A program made the position numbers and the translations under genes. This document shows, one piece after another, positions 41,193-53,100 of a DNA stretch of 64,000 bases (positions are counted from its first letter, which is position 1; each line of letters starts with the position of its first letter). Under the pieces are notes generated by a model. It had not been told where the DNA came from. It was given only the letters and a program-made list of their open reading frames with translations, and searched no databases. The DNA comes from Chrysomallon squamiferum (lineage: Eukaryota > Mollusca > Gastropoda > Neomphalida > Peltospiridae). The stretch lies in NCBI GenBank assembly GCA_012295275.1, contig CM022670.1:18940698-19004697 (forward strand). Reading direction: 5' to 3'.

Positions 41193-42931
41193 GTGTGTAT
41201 ATGTGTGTGTACAGTACAGTGGTAATTAACATCATATGGTCACATATCCCATAAAACATTCAGATACATCTGTTATCTTTGATATGATTTACCTTTTAAC
41301 ATACAGGATTATTTTTTGTCATAAAAATGTTAATAGGTATGATGTGTGGCGTCGGTGTGTAAATTTAAATGTACACAACACACTGTTATCCAGTCACTAT
41401 TTTCAAATAATACTATAATTTTGCTGGCATCAGTGGTTTATCAGTGTATAAATTCTACTTTTTATGGAACTTTATAAACATTAAAGAAGTATTTTATAAT
41501 CATTACTGATAAGAATTTCTTTCATGTGTGGGTCAGTGTGTGTGTGTGCATGTGTGTTTCTAAATACCTTTGTACATAAACATATGAATACGAAAAAATA
41601 CATTATATGTTTTAGGTGTAATTACAAAAGGTGTTTGTACTAGTTATACAAATGAAATATCCACTGCCTATGAATTTGATGCATTTAATGCTGTTAACGC
41701 ACAATTTGAATATTCAAAATACACAAGGTTTTTTTCTAGATTATGTAAGTCTAAATCAAAGAAGAATGATCTGTAACAGTAACAACTACTTGTTAATCAA
41801 TTTTTATTTATTTATACAAAAAAATGCTAAACCTTTAATTTTTTTTCTTTCTTTCTTTTTTTTATTTGTTTCTTTTTACTAATTTGTTTTAAAATTTTCT
41901 ATTAATCATTTCTAAAAAAAAAAAAAAATTAAATTTAATATCATTTTGTTATTATTATTATTATTATTTTCATTTTATTACCTTGTAATTCCTTTTAAAT
42001 CGCCTATAATAACAATTAATTTATTACACAGTACCATTTAGACAAGTGCTTTATAGTAAAACTGTATTTTCCTAAATTAACATAATAAAAGTTAAGGTTA
42101 TTATTTCAATTATTTATTTATTTATTTGTTGTACTTCTTTTTCTTTTTTCTTTTTTCAAATGAAACTCATAAATTTTATTATTTTATTTGCGAAGAAAAC
42201 ATTTTCTAAAATTATTGATTCTGATAAATTTTGTTTTATTAATTTGTAAAACCTTTTAAATCTTTATTTAAAAGCTTCTTTCGGTTAAAATATATTGTTG
42301 CAATTTGCAGCAAATATGATAAAAACTGCCTTTAATGAACTCACTTTTGCCGCAGTTTCTTCTTCTTTTGTATCACTTCTGTTTTCAACAGGACTTCCAG
42401 CATCCTTCTTTTTACGACCAATAATAAAATAGGTTTTAATTACTGAAAATAATGAGTAAATATAATTAATGGTATGTGTTTGCAACTGAAAATGAACATC
42501 AAGCAGAAATAAATTATTGACATGAATCATAAATCTGACAAAATTAACATTAAATACTGAAATGAACATTAGAATAAAATTCTAAGTATTAATTACTGAA
42601 ACAAACATGAAATAAAAAAAGAATTACTGAAGTTAATTATGAAAAACTCAGTGTGACATGAGAATAAAATTCAAAATGTTTAATTAATGAATAAAAAAAA
42701 ATAACTGAAATGAATATAAAACAAATACTAAAATAAAAAATAGAGTAATATTGACATGGAAAAATAAAACTCAAAATGTTTTAATTGAAATGAAATTAAT
42801 ATGTTAATAAAATGAATATGAAGAATTAAAATTTGAAAATTACTCACAGTTTTGCTCTTCTCTATGACGAATTGTAAAACTTGACTTCTGTATGTCATAA
42901 TGCTCAATTAGGACTTTGTTGGTGTTGATAT
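29962..42931 (-). CDS. Adenylyl cyclase type 9 (ADCY9-like), 3' six exons; 5' part beyond the window
   Basis: Membrane enzyme making cAMP from ATP under Gs control. Exons in transcript order: 42931-42848, 42442-42345, 39377-39303, 37997-37895, 34900-34700, 31568-29962. All have AG/GT borders and phases fit (1, 0, 0, 1, 1), giving 721 complete residues. Order: end of C1a (IKTYFIIG), C1b linker, six transmembrane helices, C2a. It is assigned to type 9 by NREFEISYRSSYHG, QADWLLHNIIPEHVSEQVKK, YSKNHKDCGVIFATLVNF and YEGGREYLRVLNEL, which match AC9 better than any other isoform I know. The start codon, first membrane block and metal-binding half of C1a are not in the six exons and probably lie past position 64000. 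The gene is convergent with CBP. Confidence 0.93.
33923..33945. repeat. Short inverted repeat CTCCCTT/AAGGGAG
   Basis: Perfect 7 bp arms separated by a short AT spacer. The arm plus following GGTAATTA resembles a sequence I associate with repeats in molluscan genomes. It may be a MITE or SINE remnant; no full element is visible. Confidence 0.35.
34434..34600. repeat. Degenerate minisatellite, about 27 bp unit
   Basis: About six units built on ATTATTCA followed by a variable 4-6 bp and TTCGTTATTAA or TTAGTTATTAA. Visible anchors are TATTCAATG, TATTCAACA, TATTCAGCG, TATTCAATG and TATTCAGCA. Units have diverged by substitution and ATT expansion. Confidence 0.7.
34700..34900 (-). CDS. ADCY9 C1b linker exon (201 bp)
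   Basis: Acceptor tttgcacag, donor cttcag|gtttac; phase 1 on both sides, 67 codons. Encodes a Ser/Asn/Lys-rich cytoplasmic linker (NSTSSSSEWSDKEQGGV, CICQMPKHSSTDEKN) ending IEILTSG. The join to the last exon restores a Gly codon. C1b is poorly conserved between species, so assignment rests on frame, splice sites and position. Skipping this exon would keep frame. Confidence 0.85.
34944..35008. repeat. (AAAT)n-(AAT)n microsatellite
   Basis: About 12 AAAT units then about 6 AAT units, lying only some 45 bp upstream of the 34700-34900 exon on the transcribed strand, so it occupies the region upstream of that acceptor. Confidence 0.9.
37541..37562. repeat. (GT)n microsatellite
   Basis: About 11 perfect GT units in the ADCY9 intron downstream (in transcript sense) of the 103 bp exon. 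Confidence 0.9.
37801..37845. repeat. (AAAT)n microsatellite
   Basis: About 11 near-perfect AAAT units roughly 50 bp past the donor of the 103 bp ADCY9 exon in transcript sense. A second, shorter AAAT tract lies at 37640-37668. Confidence 0.9.
37895..37997 (-). CDS. ADCY9 C1b linker exon (103 bp)
   Basis: Acceptor attttcag, donor gaag|gtaggt. Encodes NGANGVTPAALLGRRYSRGL, then YSDSASPLDLGVEE, entering in phase 0 and leaving in phase 1. The segment LGRRYSRGLYSDSASP has a basic residue cluster before serines, a plausible kinase site in this regulatory linker. It stands out in base composition from the A/T-repeat intron around it. Confidence 0.85.
39303..39377 (-). CDS. ADCY9 C1b linker exon (75 bp)
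   Basis: Acceptor tttgttccag, donor gttgag|gtatag. Twenty-five codons, phase 0-0, encoding NDTKIEITAPEQPATENSTL and INEVE. It joins in frame on both sides and can be skipped without a frameshift. The short length and unconserved sequence make it the least certain ADCY9 exon. Confidence 0.72.
41143..41207. repeat. (GT)n microsatellite with one GC interruption
   Basis: About 30 GT units, the longest GT tract in the window, interrupted once by GC and extended by TATATGTGTGTG. Confidence 0.95.
42345..42442 (-). CDS. ADCY9 exon: end of C1a and start of C1b
   Basis: Acceptor attttcag, donor gcaaaa|gtgagt. Reads IKTYFIIGRKKKDAGSPVEN, then RSDTKEEETAAK. IKTYFIIG is the characteristic last beta-strand of a class III cyclase C1a domain, followed by a basic GRKKK start of C1b. 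Enters in phase 1, leaves in phase 0. Confidence 0.9.
42443..42847 (-). repeat. Short ADCY9 intron built of degenerate tandem repeats
   Basis: This 405 bp intron is largely made of a recurring motif, roughly ACTGAAATGAAC-ATAAAA-AATAAAATTC-AAAATGTTTAATTA, seen at about 42548-42600, 42660-42710 and 42760-42800. The units are too diverged to fix a period. Confidence 0.55.
42848..42931 (-). CDS. ADCY9 exon: C-terminal part of C1a
   Basis: Acceptor tttctttgcag, donor aaaact|gtgagt, 84 bp, phase 1-1. Encodes INTNKVLIEHYDIQKSSFTI and RHREEQN, matching the C1a region that follows the cyclase HISEATAKYL-type motif and leads to KTYFIIG. It is the most 5' ADCY9 exon I can support; the upstream exon must end in phase 1, probably with a G. 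Confidence 0.83.
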
Positions 42932-43539
42932 CTGCAAAGAAAAATAGCTAATTAATTAACTAAAATTAAAAGTCTGATAATGAACAATAAATTCTTGAAA
43001 GATTGCCGTTTAACATTTTAATTATAATTATACCATGATTATATAAAAGGCTTGTTTTAATTGTAGTTGTACTATGACCAACTATACTTCATTTTCATAT
43101 TTATATTTTACTGTCAATATTTTACTTCTAAGTCTTTCTGTCTTTCTGTCTAAATGCACACACACACACAACACAACACCAAGAATGAACATAAGTATAT
43201 AAATATATAGTTAGAAACTATTAATAGATATTGATAGTCAAAGATTATATTTATCTCACACAATTATTCATTCATCATTATCACTAGGACTTAATTTAAT
43301 TTAAAAAAAAAAAAAAACAATTTCTTCAGTTTGCCCCCAGTGAAAAAAACAACAACAAAAATACAAAAAACCCAACTCTGCCCTGTCTATTCTTAGCAAA
43401 TCAGAAATGATCGAGACATGTTATATATTTGTTTTAATATTGTAATTTACAAAACACAAAATACAAAGTTATCATCAATATTAATGTTCAGTTTGCCGAC
43501 AATTTGTATTTTTATTTATTATATTTTTTTGCTTTCACA

Positions 43540-43850
43540 TAAACCGAAATATGCGAGCTGAAACCCAGCATGATTTGACAAACAATGTCAATAATTATGA
43601 CCATGTTGATGGACAGCAGAGAATGTCTAGCCTTGGGCCAAACAGAATTAATATGGTTTGTTGATCTCTTTGTATCCTGGTTCAAAAACCAAGGCAGGAC
43701 TAGTACTGGAACCAACCAGTACAAAACAACATCAAATGGAACATCAATCATTTGCCCAACATATATCCATGGTAACAAGACCAATTATGCACACTGGGAT
43801 CAACAATGCTAATAACCATAAGACAAAGTCTGGAATCACTGTATATTAGA
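43540..43850. other. Compositionally complex patch inside ADCY9 intron
   Basis: About 300 bp of balanced composition with few homopolymers, carrying an open frame on each strand (43512-43784 on -, 43585-43812 on +). The - frame reads VLLPWIYVGQMIDVPFDVVL with hydrophobic segments. It contains the near-palindrome CCTGGTTCAAAAACCAAGG at about 43677-43695. No family is recognised. It could be a decayed repeat-element fragment or a conserved regulatory element. Confidence 0.3.
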
Positions 43851-44089
43851 TCAGTTACTAAAAACATTGTTATTACACAAATTAAATGAGAGACTAAGAG
43901 AGAAACAATGAGTTGGAGTAAATCATTATTTTTCCAGTAGCATTTCCACTTCAGAAATAAATGTAATTATACAATTGGGATTAAAAAATTATTTCTAATG
44001 TCTTTAAAGACAGAGACTATATTTATTGATTGTATAATATTGTGTGCACATGTATTATTGTATATATTGTATATATATCACTGTATTGT

Positions 44090-44113
44090 CTGTGTGTGTG
44101 TGTGTGTGTGCGT
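44090..44113. repeat. (GT)n microsatellite
   Basis: About 10 TG units followed by CGTGCATG in the long ADCY9 intron. Confidence 0.9.
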
Positions 44114-44605
44114 GCATGTAGCTATATTAACATATACAGAAACACACACAAACAAACATCAACAGAAAGATGTCAATTCAACAAAAGCCCTTAGGAAATT
44201 TATGACAAAATATTTCAGGAATGAGGTTATCTGAAACAGTGAAACACAATAACTTAAATTAATGTAAGAAATTATTTTCTACATCCACATACTTTGTAAA
44301 TTATCTAAATATCTCTTAGCAGGAAAAACATTTTGAGTAAATATATGTGTAATAATTATGTGAGCTTTTTGCTTATACTGATTGTTATTGGAATAATGTT
44401 TGAATGAAATATCATTAATTTTATAAGAAACTCATTTTCAAGGAAGAAAAAAAAAAAGGCTTTATCTTTCAAATAATAAATTTATACAAAGTAAAAAACT
44501 GAAACAATAAGACTGACAATCTTTAAAAAGCAAAATGACAGTTACATGACTAAATCTATATATATTTTCTTGTTTATCTGCATCAGGTTCAATTCTAAAA
44601 CAGTT

Positions 44606-44700
44606 CATACATATTCATGTGTGTAAGCTATACGAAGGTCATTTCTCAATTTATGTATATTCATATATGTAAATAATATGAAGGTAAATTTTCTATTTAT
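44606..44700 (+). repeat. Tandem duplication, about 48 bp unit
   Basis: Two adjacent diverged copies: each has ATATTCAT-TGTAA, then ATA-GAAGGT and a T-rich end finishing in CAATTTA or CTATTTA. Confidence 0.6.
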
Positions 44701-47700
44701 TTTTTTTGGAAAATTACATATTCAAATGTTTTGGATTTTACTGCCAAACTGTTTATTTAAGATAAGACTTCCAATAAGCTTTGATGTTGAAAGATCGTAT
44801 TAAAAAACAGACACAAATCTTTGAATCTGTATTAAATTTTTATTGAAATGTCTATATTTTGATTAAGAATCCTGAATACTGATATTGATAACAAATCTGT
44901 CAACAACCATGACAATAGTCTTAAATATGTGTTTGTTTTATGAGTTAGGAACTTAATTCCATCAACAAGAATAAACCCATTCATATTAACATGAGGTCTA
45001 TTGGTGCACTAAAATGAAAATGAAATCACATTTTTCACTATGATGCAACAAAAACTCCTTCACGTCATCAGAAATAGTCATTAAAAAGCTATTAGTCAAC
45101 TAAACTATTTTCCTAAGATACAGACATGTTATGTTGCCTGATCAATAAATAGAAATACTGTTTGCAGACACTGTGCAGATTTAATTAAATAAAAAATGTA
45201 TTTGTCTTTGTTATACACAGTTGAAGACTATCAGAAGAAGTATGTTTATACACCAGCAGTTGTCTGAACAAATGAATTTAATGACATTTTTAAAAACTTT
45301 AATACTTAATTTATTTTTATTATTATTATTTTTTAAATTATTTATTACGATATTTAATTGTAAATCAAATTTTTTATTGTCATTCTTTTTAAACATTTAA
45401 TTATTTTTTGCTTTATTATTTTTTTTTTCTTTGTTGTTGTTTGTAAGCTGTACAATACTTTTATTATAATAATTTGATTACATAATTATATATTTAAACT
45501 ATAACAAATTAATTTTTATTTTCAATTAATGTTTGTTAATCAAAATTAATAATTATATAGAACTTTGTGTTATATCAATCCACTGTTTATTTCTACAATT
45601 TAGAAATATTATTTTTATTATAATTATTTAATTTATATACTATTTGGTATAAAATACTGAATTAAATTTATAATAATAATAAAAATTAAACAACACCAAG
45701 AGACAAACATGACATGATTAAATTTGGGGAAAAAGCTCAGAAGTCTTTGCTAGGATATGGGCAAATGTTTTAGCATGCTTCATTCAGAAAACTATTTAAG
45801 CACACCAGTAATGGATAAAACATCAGACACTGCAAGAGTTCTGCCTGTAACAGGCAGCAATCTGTAAGTGCAGACCAATCTCTGAAAACATGATATCAAT
45901 ATTCCTAGCTTGGTCTCATCCAAAAGTCCACATTCTGAAGTGAGAAGGGAGATATGCTTAATTGGACTATATTGATACTGTATTTGTGATAACGAAGGTA
46001 ATTACAGAGCAGCAGGTGGCTTTCCTCATTTACCAAAGCTGCCTGCATACTGAGTGAAGAAAAACAGATAAAAACTCTCCACCGATTAGCAGACCATATT
46101 TTGCTGCACAAACATCCATGCCCAATGATAAAATCCACAACAGTGTTTCCCCCCAGGGCTTTAGCTTTTCTAAGATTAGCTTACTGCTGCCATGACCTTA
46201 GGTCAGGTTGCTATTAATAGTCACAGAAAAGAAGAAATTCAAAACTAATAAAATGACTTCTTGTCTCAACAGGGTTTAGGTTCCTGGAAGAACTAACAAA
46301 ACATAAAGCTCCTTTATGCATTTTTTTTCTTTTTATATTTTTGTTGCTTTCTGTTTCCTCTTTGTTTTTACTTTCTGTTTTTCCTTTTTTTTTTTTCTTT
46401 TTTTTCTTTCAACATCAGAATTATCAAAACATCTTTATTTACAGATTTCTGGTTTTGCTATTCATATCTTTTGGCAGTTTTCAGTTAGTGGATGAAAATA
46501 CATAGCATATTTAGAAAAGGAAGACTTATGTGTTGTAACTATTTGTATTTCTTCCAGTCATATTAATCAGCTTCATTTTGCTAAGTATTTCTTCCCCCCT
46601 CCCACAGCTTACTAAGAAATAAGTCAACTCAATTTACTTGTTTTATTACCTGTACAGAAACTAATGCATGTAAGTGAAAAAAACAATTTTTACAAAAAAC
46701 TTTAGCATGAATAAGTCAATTTGATCTTAATACTTTAATAGCCTAGTGCAATTATGCATCTCTTTCTTTGAGACTAACAACAAAGTAATGTCAAATTTAT
46801 TAATGACGCAAACTGAATTTAATTTATATAACAAAGTAAAAAAAAAATGTATGAAACAATATAAATTTATATTACAATATAATATAAAGTTGTGAGGGAA
46901 TTGTCAGAAATATTCTTACTAAAATATTTATGTCTTTTTAATGAAAAACATGTTATAACCTGCTGCTGTCATATAATCCTGTTCTTTTCAAATTACAGAA
47001 GATCATTATACAAAAATTACCCATTTCCAATGAAGTTTCAAAGTCAAAGATCATGGACATAAACTCTGATGTTAGCCAATACTAAGCTTCTGACAAATAG
47101 GGAAAGAAAAAACACCTCAGAATAAAATGAAATGTTCTAGTGAATGAATAATGACTTTGATAAGAGCTAAATATTGTTTGTTTGAACAAGAACCAGAGCT
47201 ACTAATTCTTATTCAGTAGATCTGTATGACGAAACCAAGCACACCACTTTAAGTGAACAGACCACTGTGAAGCTCATAGTACTTTTTCAGCAGATGATCT
47301 TATCATTAGTAACTGAAAGAAGATATTCCAGTATGAAAACTGATCAAATACAGTAAAATCACCTTAGTGGGAAAGTAAAATACCATTGTCCTAACTATTT
47401 TACCTAGTGTTTAGCCTGCCATTAAAAATACTAACTACTCACATGACAACACTAAAGTGCCCATTTCTGTAAGTATTTAAATATTCTTTATTACTTCCTA
47501 CAGACCAGAAATAATGAATAGTTATTTAAATTAGAATTGTAAAAACAGTGGTAAATAACATTCAAATTATCATTCCAACTGCAAACAATGTTAACAAGGT
47601 TTTTCGGACCAGAACAAACAATAATTCATCCAGCAAATGTTAGACAAACAATTTGATGAATTAAATGTCAATATCAGCACTTACTAGTTAAAAACAAGAT

Positions 47701-49640
47701 TACTGATCTGAAGAGAAAAAAAATAATAAAAAATTAAGACGTGATTAGGATAAAAACAAATCATGGATAAATGTGGATGAATGTAAATCTGGTAGAAATA
47801 CATTAATGTATTTATACAGATAAAAAGAGAAATCATTTTAAAAGTTTACATTTGTTCCAGTGGTATTAAAGCCTAACTCAACAGACATATTTAAAGCTAC
47901 TAAATCCATTCTTGAATGTGATTTGTCTACTTCACAGCACCTAATTTTAATATGTTAAAATTTGTTTAACCCATCCAGCTCATACTCAGTAAAGCTTATA
48001 AAGCAATTATTGGTCAGTGCAGCTGTATCTAACAAAACATGCCAGCAATACTGCCTAAAGCTTACCATTACCACCTTTCAACTGACACTCAAAAGATGAG
48101 CTACAAAGTAATGAAGCTAATGCAGCTTTAAAGTTCTGACATGAAATCGAATCATCTTGTACCTTTACCTCAGGACACTGGTATGTACCTGAAGAATTAG
48201 AGTGTTTGTTTTTCAAGTTTATATTTACTTTTGCTGTCCAGCAGAAACCCTGGCAATAAACCAAAGCTCAGCTGGACGAAAAGTGAGATGCCAAGTATGG
48301 TGGATGTTATTAAGAAAATCAAAGATCAATACCAATGAGTGCAGAGTCCAAATTTAGCGCCTTTTAACTGTTTCAGCAAGTAGATAGTTGTGGCAATATA
48401 TTTCATGAAGAGTATCACAGGAGAACAGCCGGCTAATCACTGGTCTGAGACAAACAGTGTCTGAGTGCTAATTCATGTAAAATAATGGGAAAGTTTTCCT
48501 CCATTAACTTACAGGCCAGGGTTACATGCCTAACTAGTTTCTTATAAAGACATGACAACTTGTAACTCTGACATAATTCAGTACTAGCGAAAACATTTTG
48601 TTGGAAAGGAAATCACTGTTTCTGTGTGTCTGTGGTTAAATAATCATAAATAAACAGCTCATTATTCTTAAATAATAAAATGATGCATAAATTTTAAATT
48701 TGTGTAAGCAGACTGTATAAAAGAAACAGAAAAGACTGACTCTTTATAATTACCAAAGTGTGAAAGGATGAAAATTTAGTCTGAAACAGTAATAATTTTT
48801 TAAAAATATTTAAAAAACCAGAATCATGCAGTATCATTTACAATACATTTTATGCAGTTACTTCATATATTCCAAGGCCATTTTTCTAGTGATATTTTTA
48901 TTGATGTAATTTAGCAAATCATGCTGAACAAGGAAATCTGATCAAGGCTTAGTTGAGGACAAACAGATCTGGTGTTTTGTTTGAACAGCTTAAAATGTCT
49001 TTTGAACTAGTTTGTTTATTTTATGATTAACCTACTTCACTATTTACGACCAATTTGATTCCAAGGTCTGATAATGTATAATACATCTGACATAGAAAAG
49101 ATACTACAATCAGGAACATTTCTTTTTGAAAAATGTCAAAATACAATGGTTCATTAGCAGCAGCTGTTTTTTTCCCATGCAATTCTTATTAGTAACCAGA
49201 CCTGAAAGAAAAGATACAGAAATGGTTGCATAAAGCAAATGACATGGATTGCCAAATCAGAACAGATAAAAACATCAGTTTTGTTCAATATTTACAGATC
49301 ATGCTAAAAATGCTCCGTGACTGGATAAATGAATTAGTGAAATTGCTGATGAACTAAATATTATGGCATAATAAGCCTCTGTTAAATAATAATAATAATA
49401 ACAACAATAATAACAATATCTGTTCAAAATCTTTAATGTCAGTATACTCTATTGGCAGCAGTGGTTTCTTTTATTAGTTATTTCACTCATACAGAACACT
49501 TGGTCAGTCATCAGTTTCCTATAAACAAATGTTTTTCTATGTGCAAATATAATTTAAAAAATACTTTATCTCATTCCCATAAGTTCAATATGATTTAACT
49601 GAAGTAGTATTTTAATAACAATAAATAATAATAATTTATT

Positions 49641-49642
49641 AT

Positions 49643-49674
<32 letters not shown>

Positions 49675-49675
49675 T
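49641..49675. repeat. (TAG)n microsatellite
   Basis: About 11 perfect TAG units flanked by ATT and TATTTT, the only TAG array in the window. Confidence 0.95.
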
Positions 49676-50078
49676 TTTAATCAGTAATTTATAAATAGTT
49701 ATACAGAGAGGAAAGCTTTCATATCCAATGTGTTAATATCAAGACAAGACTGTTCTGCTTTCTGTGAAACTGAAGATCTTCAATCATTAAAAGACCATGT
49801 TTCAAAGTTGAGATTATTTTTTGAGAAAAACAAAAATATAATAAACTCAGCAAAAGAAAAAACCCATTAAACACTGATTGAAGACGTGTAACAAATCAGT
49901 TACAGTTTCCACTTTCTTCACAACTGAAATTCCCCTGACAATAACATGGAATTTCTGCTGTTTACTGACAAACATAATGATTCACTGCCTGAGGCACTCA
50001 ATATTTTATGTTGTTGTTTTTGTTTTTATTCTGCTATATCAACTGAAAATTCATACTATAAAGAGCCAGTATTTATAG

Positions 50079-50190
50079 AAGCAAAAAAAAAAAAAAAAAA
50101 ATGTATACATAATAATAATTGTAATAATAATAATATGAATAAATCAATAAATATATACAGTAATAATAATAAATCAATAAAAAAAAAATA
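50079..50190. repeat. Poly(A) and (AAT)-rich block
   Basis: A run of about 18 A is followed by irregular AATAAT repeats. The open frame through it encodes only Lys and Asn runs. Confidence 0.8.
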
Positions 50191-53100
50191 AAAAATATAA
50201 TTTAATTTAATAAATGTATAATAAATTAAAAAAATTTATTAACAAATTAATAAAAAAATTTTTAATCATTATTTTTCTAATTTTAAATCTTTCATCTATT
50301 TTATTGTATACAGAATAGGTAATCAATATTTAATAAAAGGAATCAAATGTTTCTGGAACTCTACTTACATATTGATCATTTTATAGAGAATGTTTGCAAT
50401 ATAGCTGAATCAATGCAATATAAAATATTTTCTTTTATAAATTACACTTCAACTCAACAACCTAATTCCGTCAAACTGATGTAAAAATGAAGGAGAGAAA
50501 AATTATAATTAAAAAATGTCATAGATCAAAACTGGTCTTGGATTTTCCACCTAAACTGTCAACTTTTATTTTTTCTACAGATAAAAGTAATCAAGTCTGA
50601 CATACGCTGTAAATGGTTGATTTAAAATAGCTGTGAGAGATCACTGACTGAAACAGTTAACGTTAAGAATGAATTTTTAGGTGTTTGTTTTTTTGTTTTA
50701 TTTTAGAAACGTAATAACATCCTTTTTTTAAAAAAAAAAAAAAAAAATAATAATAATAATAATAATAATTTACTGGCTTAAACACCAATTTACATCTGTA
50801 AATTTAGGAAGTTACATCTTTACCAATAAACATATAATCATATAAACAGTAGTAAGTTATAGGCGATTTTTTCTTTCTTTCTGTTTATAGAGCAATTTAT
50901 TTTATTTTATTCTATTTAGAGTTCATTTATTTAGTGACAAATAAAAAAAATATATATTTATTACAATTATTATTATTATTTTTATTTATTTATTGTTTTT
51001 AAATAAACTATTATGCAGTAGTAAAATTGAGAAACATCCACTTTAAATTCCTAACAGCTGAATTCAGTTTTAAACTTTGAACAAAGAACAACAAAATCAA
51101 AAACAGGAAATGTCAAAACTTGAAAATCAAATCTGTTAAGTCTGCATAAGTCATTGAATTTGTTCAGAATCTAGTATATATTAGTTTCTTATGCAGAACG
51201 ATTATGTAATAACTGTCACAAAGTCAACAAAAATCATCAAAATAATTTTGTAAAGTGATTCCATTTGGTTCTGTTAAAGCTTTGAAAATAAATATCAAAT
51301 AGATACATTACAGCTTAACCAAACAAGGACATTTTGAAAAGCAACATCATCAAGAACATCATGAAGAGAAAGAAAAAATAAAAAATAAAAAATAAAAAAT
51401 AACATCCCAAAACAGCTGTTGTTACTATTACTCTTATGTTAATGTGCCTTCAGGCATTTTATCTTTTATACATATTTGTAACAGAATTAACCATCTGCGT
51501 TCAAGCCTGGAAATACTTTACTGGGCCATACATGTATAAACACATACATCTGACAAACTACAGCACACATAAATCATTTCCCCCCTCCCTTTGATTAGTC
51601 TTTTATTTATACCAGTGTTACCTATCTGCATTATTAAGGTGACTTGTATAAGGTAATAATCTAGCACATAGCTGCCAAGGTTTCAAACTACAATCCAAGA
51701 AGATGCCAGAATTTGTTTATCAGTTTTGTGTTTTTATTTGGCATACAAGTAAACTGATCTCTTAGTACTGCCATGTGAGTGTCACAGGTTATACTAACTG
51801 TTATGTCAGAAATATACATCACAGTACTCCAATACATACCTTTAAAGAAATCTGGTTTCAGTTGTAATTTCCTTTTTATTGACTTGTTTTTTCTTCTTTT
51901 TTTTCAACTTAATAATTTATACTGATATGTTTTTTGAATACCCTTATGTTTTTATTATTATAACTTATATTTTCAATGATGGTGACCACAATTTTGTTCT
52001 CATAAAATTTATAAAGATAAGAAGAATAAGTTAAATGATAATTCAAGAGACATTTTCCATTTTTTATGGCCAACAAAACAAATGAGATAATTTAAACCTA
52101 AAAAAAATAAAAATAAAAATAAAAACATAATAAAATTCAATACATCACAAATTTATATAATTTAATTATTAAATTTAGTTTTACTTTTATTCCTGAGATA
52201 ACAATAAAATGATATCTCCAACATCAATTTTACTGCTTTTTTAGGAATCAAAACTGGTTAGTCCTTTTTAAGTTTTGACTTATGACTGTTTTGTTTTATC
52301 TTCAGCAGAAAACTGATTATTGGCAAAAAGTCAGGTTATTATGCAGGTTTTTTTTCTTTTTTCCTTCTCCTTTCTAACCAGAAAAAACAATTTCTAGTTG
52401 TCACAGAAGAAAAATCTTGGTAAATCCAGTTGTTTCAATTTAAGTATATACCCTCTATTTTTTTGTCAATCATTGATTTTTTCTTATTATTATTTCATAA
52501 GTTATGACAGTATACCCCGTTTTCTGAAATTATAGATCTGCCTCTGAGAATTACAACATTTTGTTGGGTTCTGTTAAGCTAATCAAGCTGCTAAGAATAA
52601 ATATCTGGATGGTAAACAAGTGTGTAAGTGAACCCAGTTTAACAGTTACCTCTCTGCCTGTAACATGCTACAACAGTGAACATTTTACATGCATCAGTTA
52701 ACAATATTTGTATGTGCATGTGTCTTTTTGCATGTATATAAATGTAGGTTTGTCCAAGCTGCTGAATTATTTTCTAACCTACATGAAATATAAAATAAAC
52801 TTCAAACAATGGTTTATTGCTCTTTTTGTTAATGTTTCTAAGATGACTATGCACTTTCAGTGATTATTTACAGCAAATTTCACTGTGATGGTAACTATGT
52901 TTCCTTCTGCAGACAAGAAGATTAGTCTTCTCACCTTGTTTCACTGGTTCTAAACATCTGTGACACATTGTTCTGTGTTCAAGCCTGTTGCGTGAAACAT
53001 AAAAATCTGTCAAGTGAGATAAATGTGGAATTCTATAATAACAACTGAAACATGAATAATGTTTCACTTACACTTTAGACGCTTTTTTTTTTGTTTGGAA

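Larger units (their letters stand above)
37998..42344 (-). other. ADCY9 introns flanking the 75 bp exon
   Basis: Two AT-rich introns (37998-39302 and 39378-42344). They contain poly(A) runs near 38050, 39270 and 40097-40122 and the long GT tract at 41143-41207. Nothing else is supported. Confidence 0.7.

Noticed and set aside
45905-48264. Frames of 69-77 codons on the - strand, tested as missing ADCY9 C1a exons
   Set aside because: None contains cyclase signatures such as the GDCYY, GVHTG or FDVW motifs or the expected phase-1 donor.
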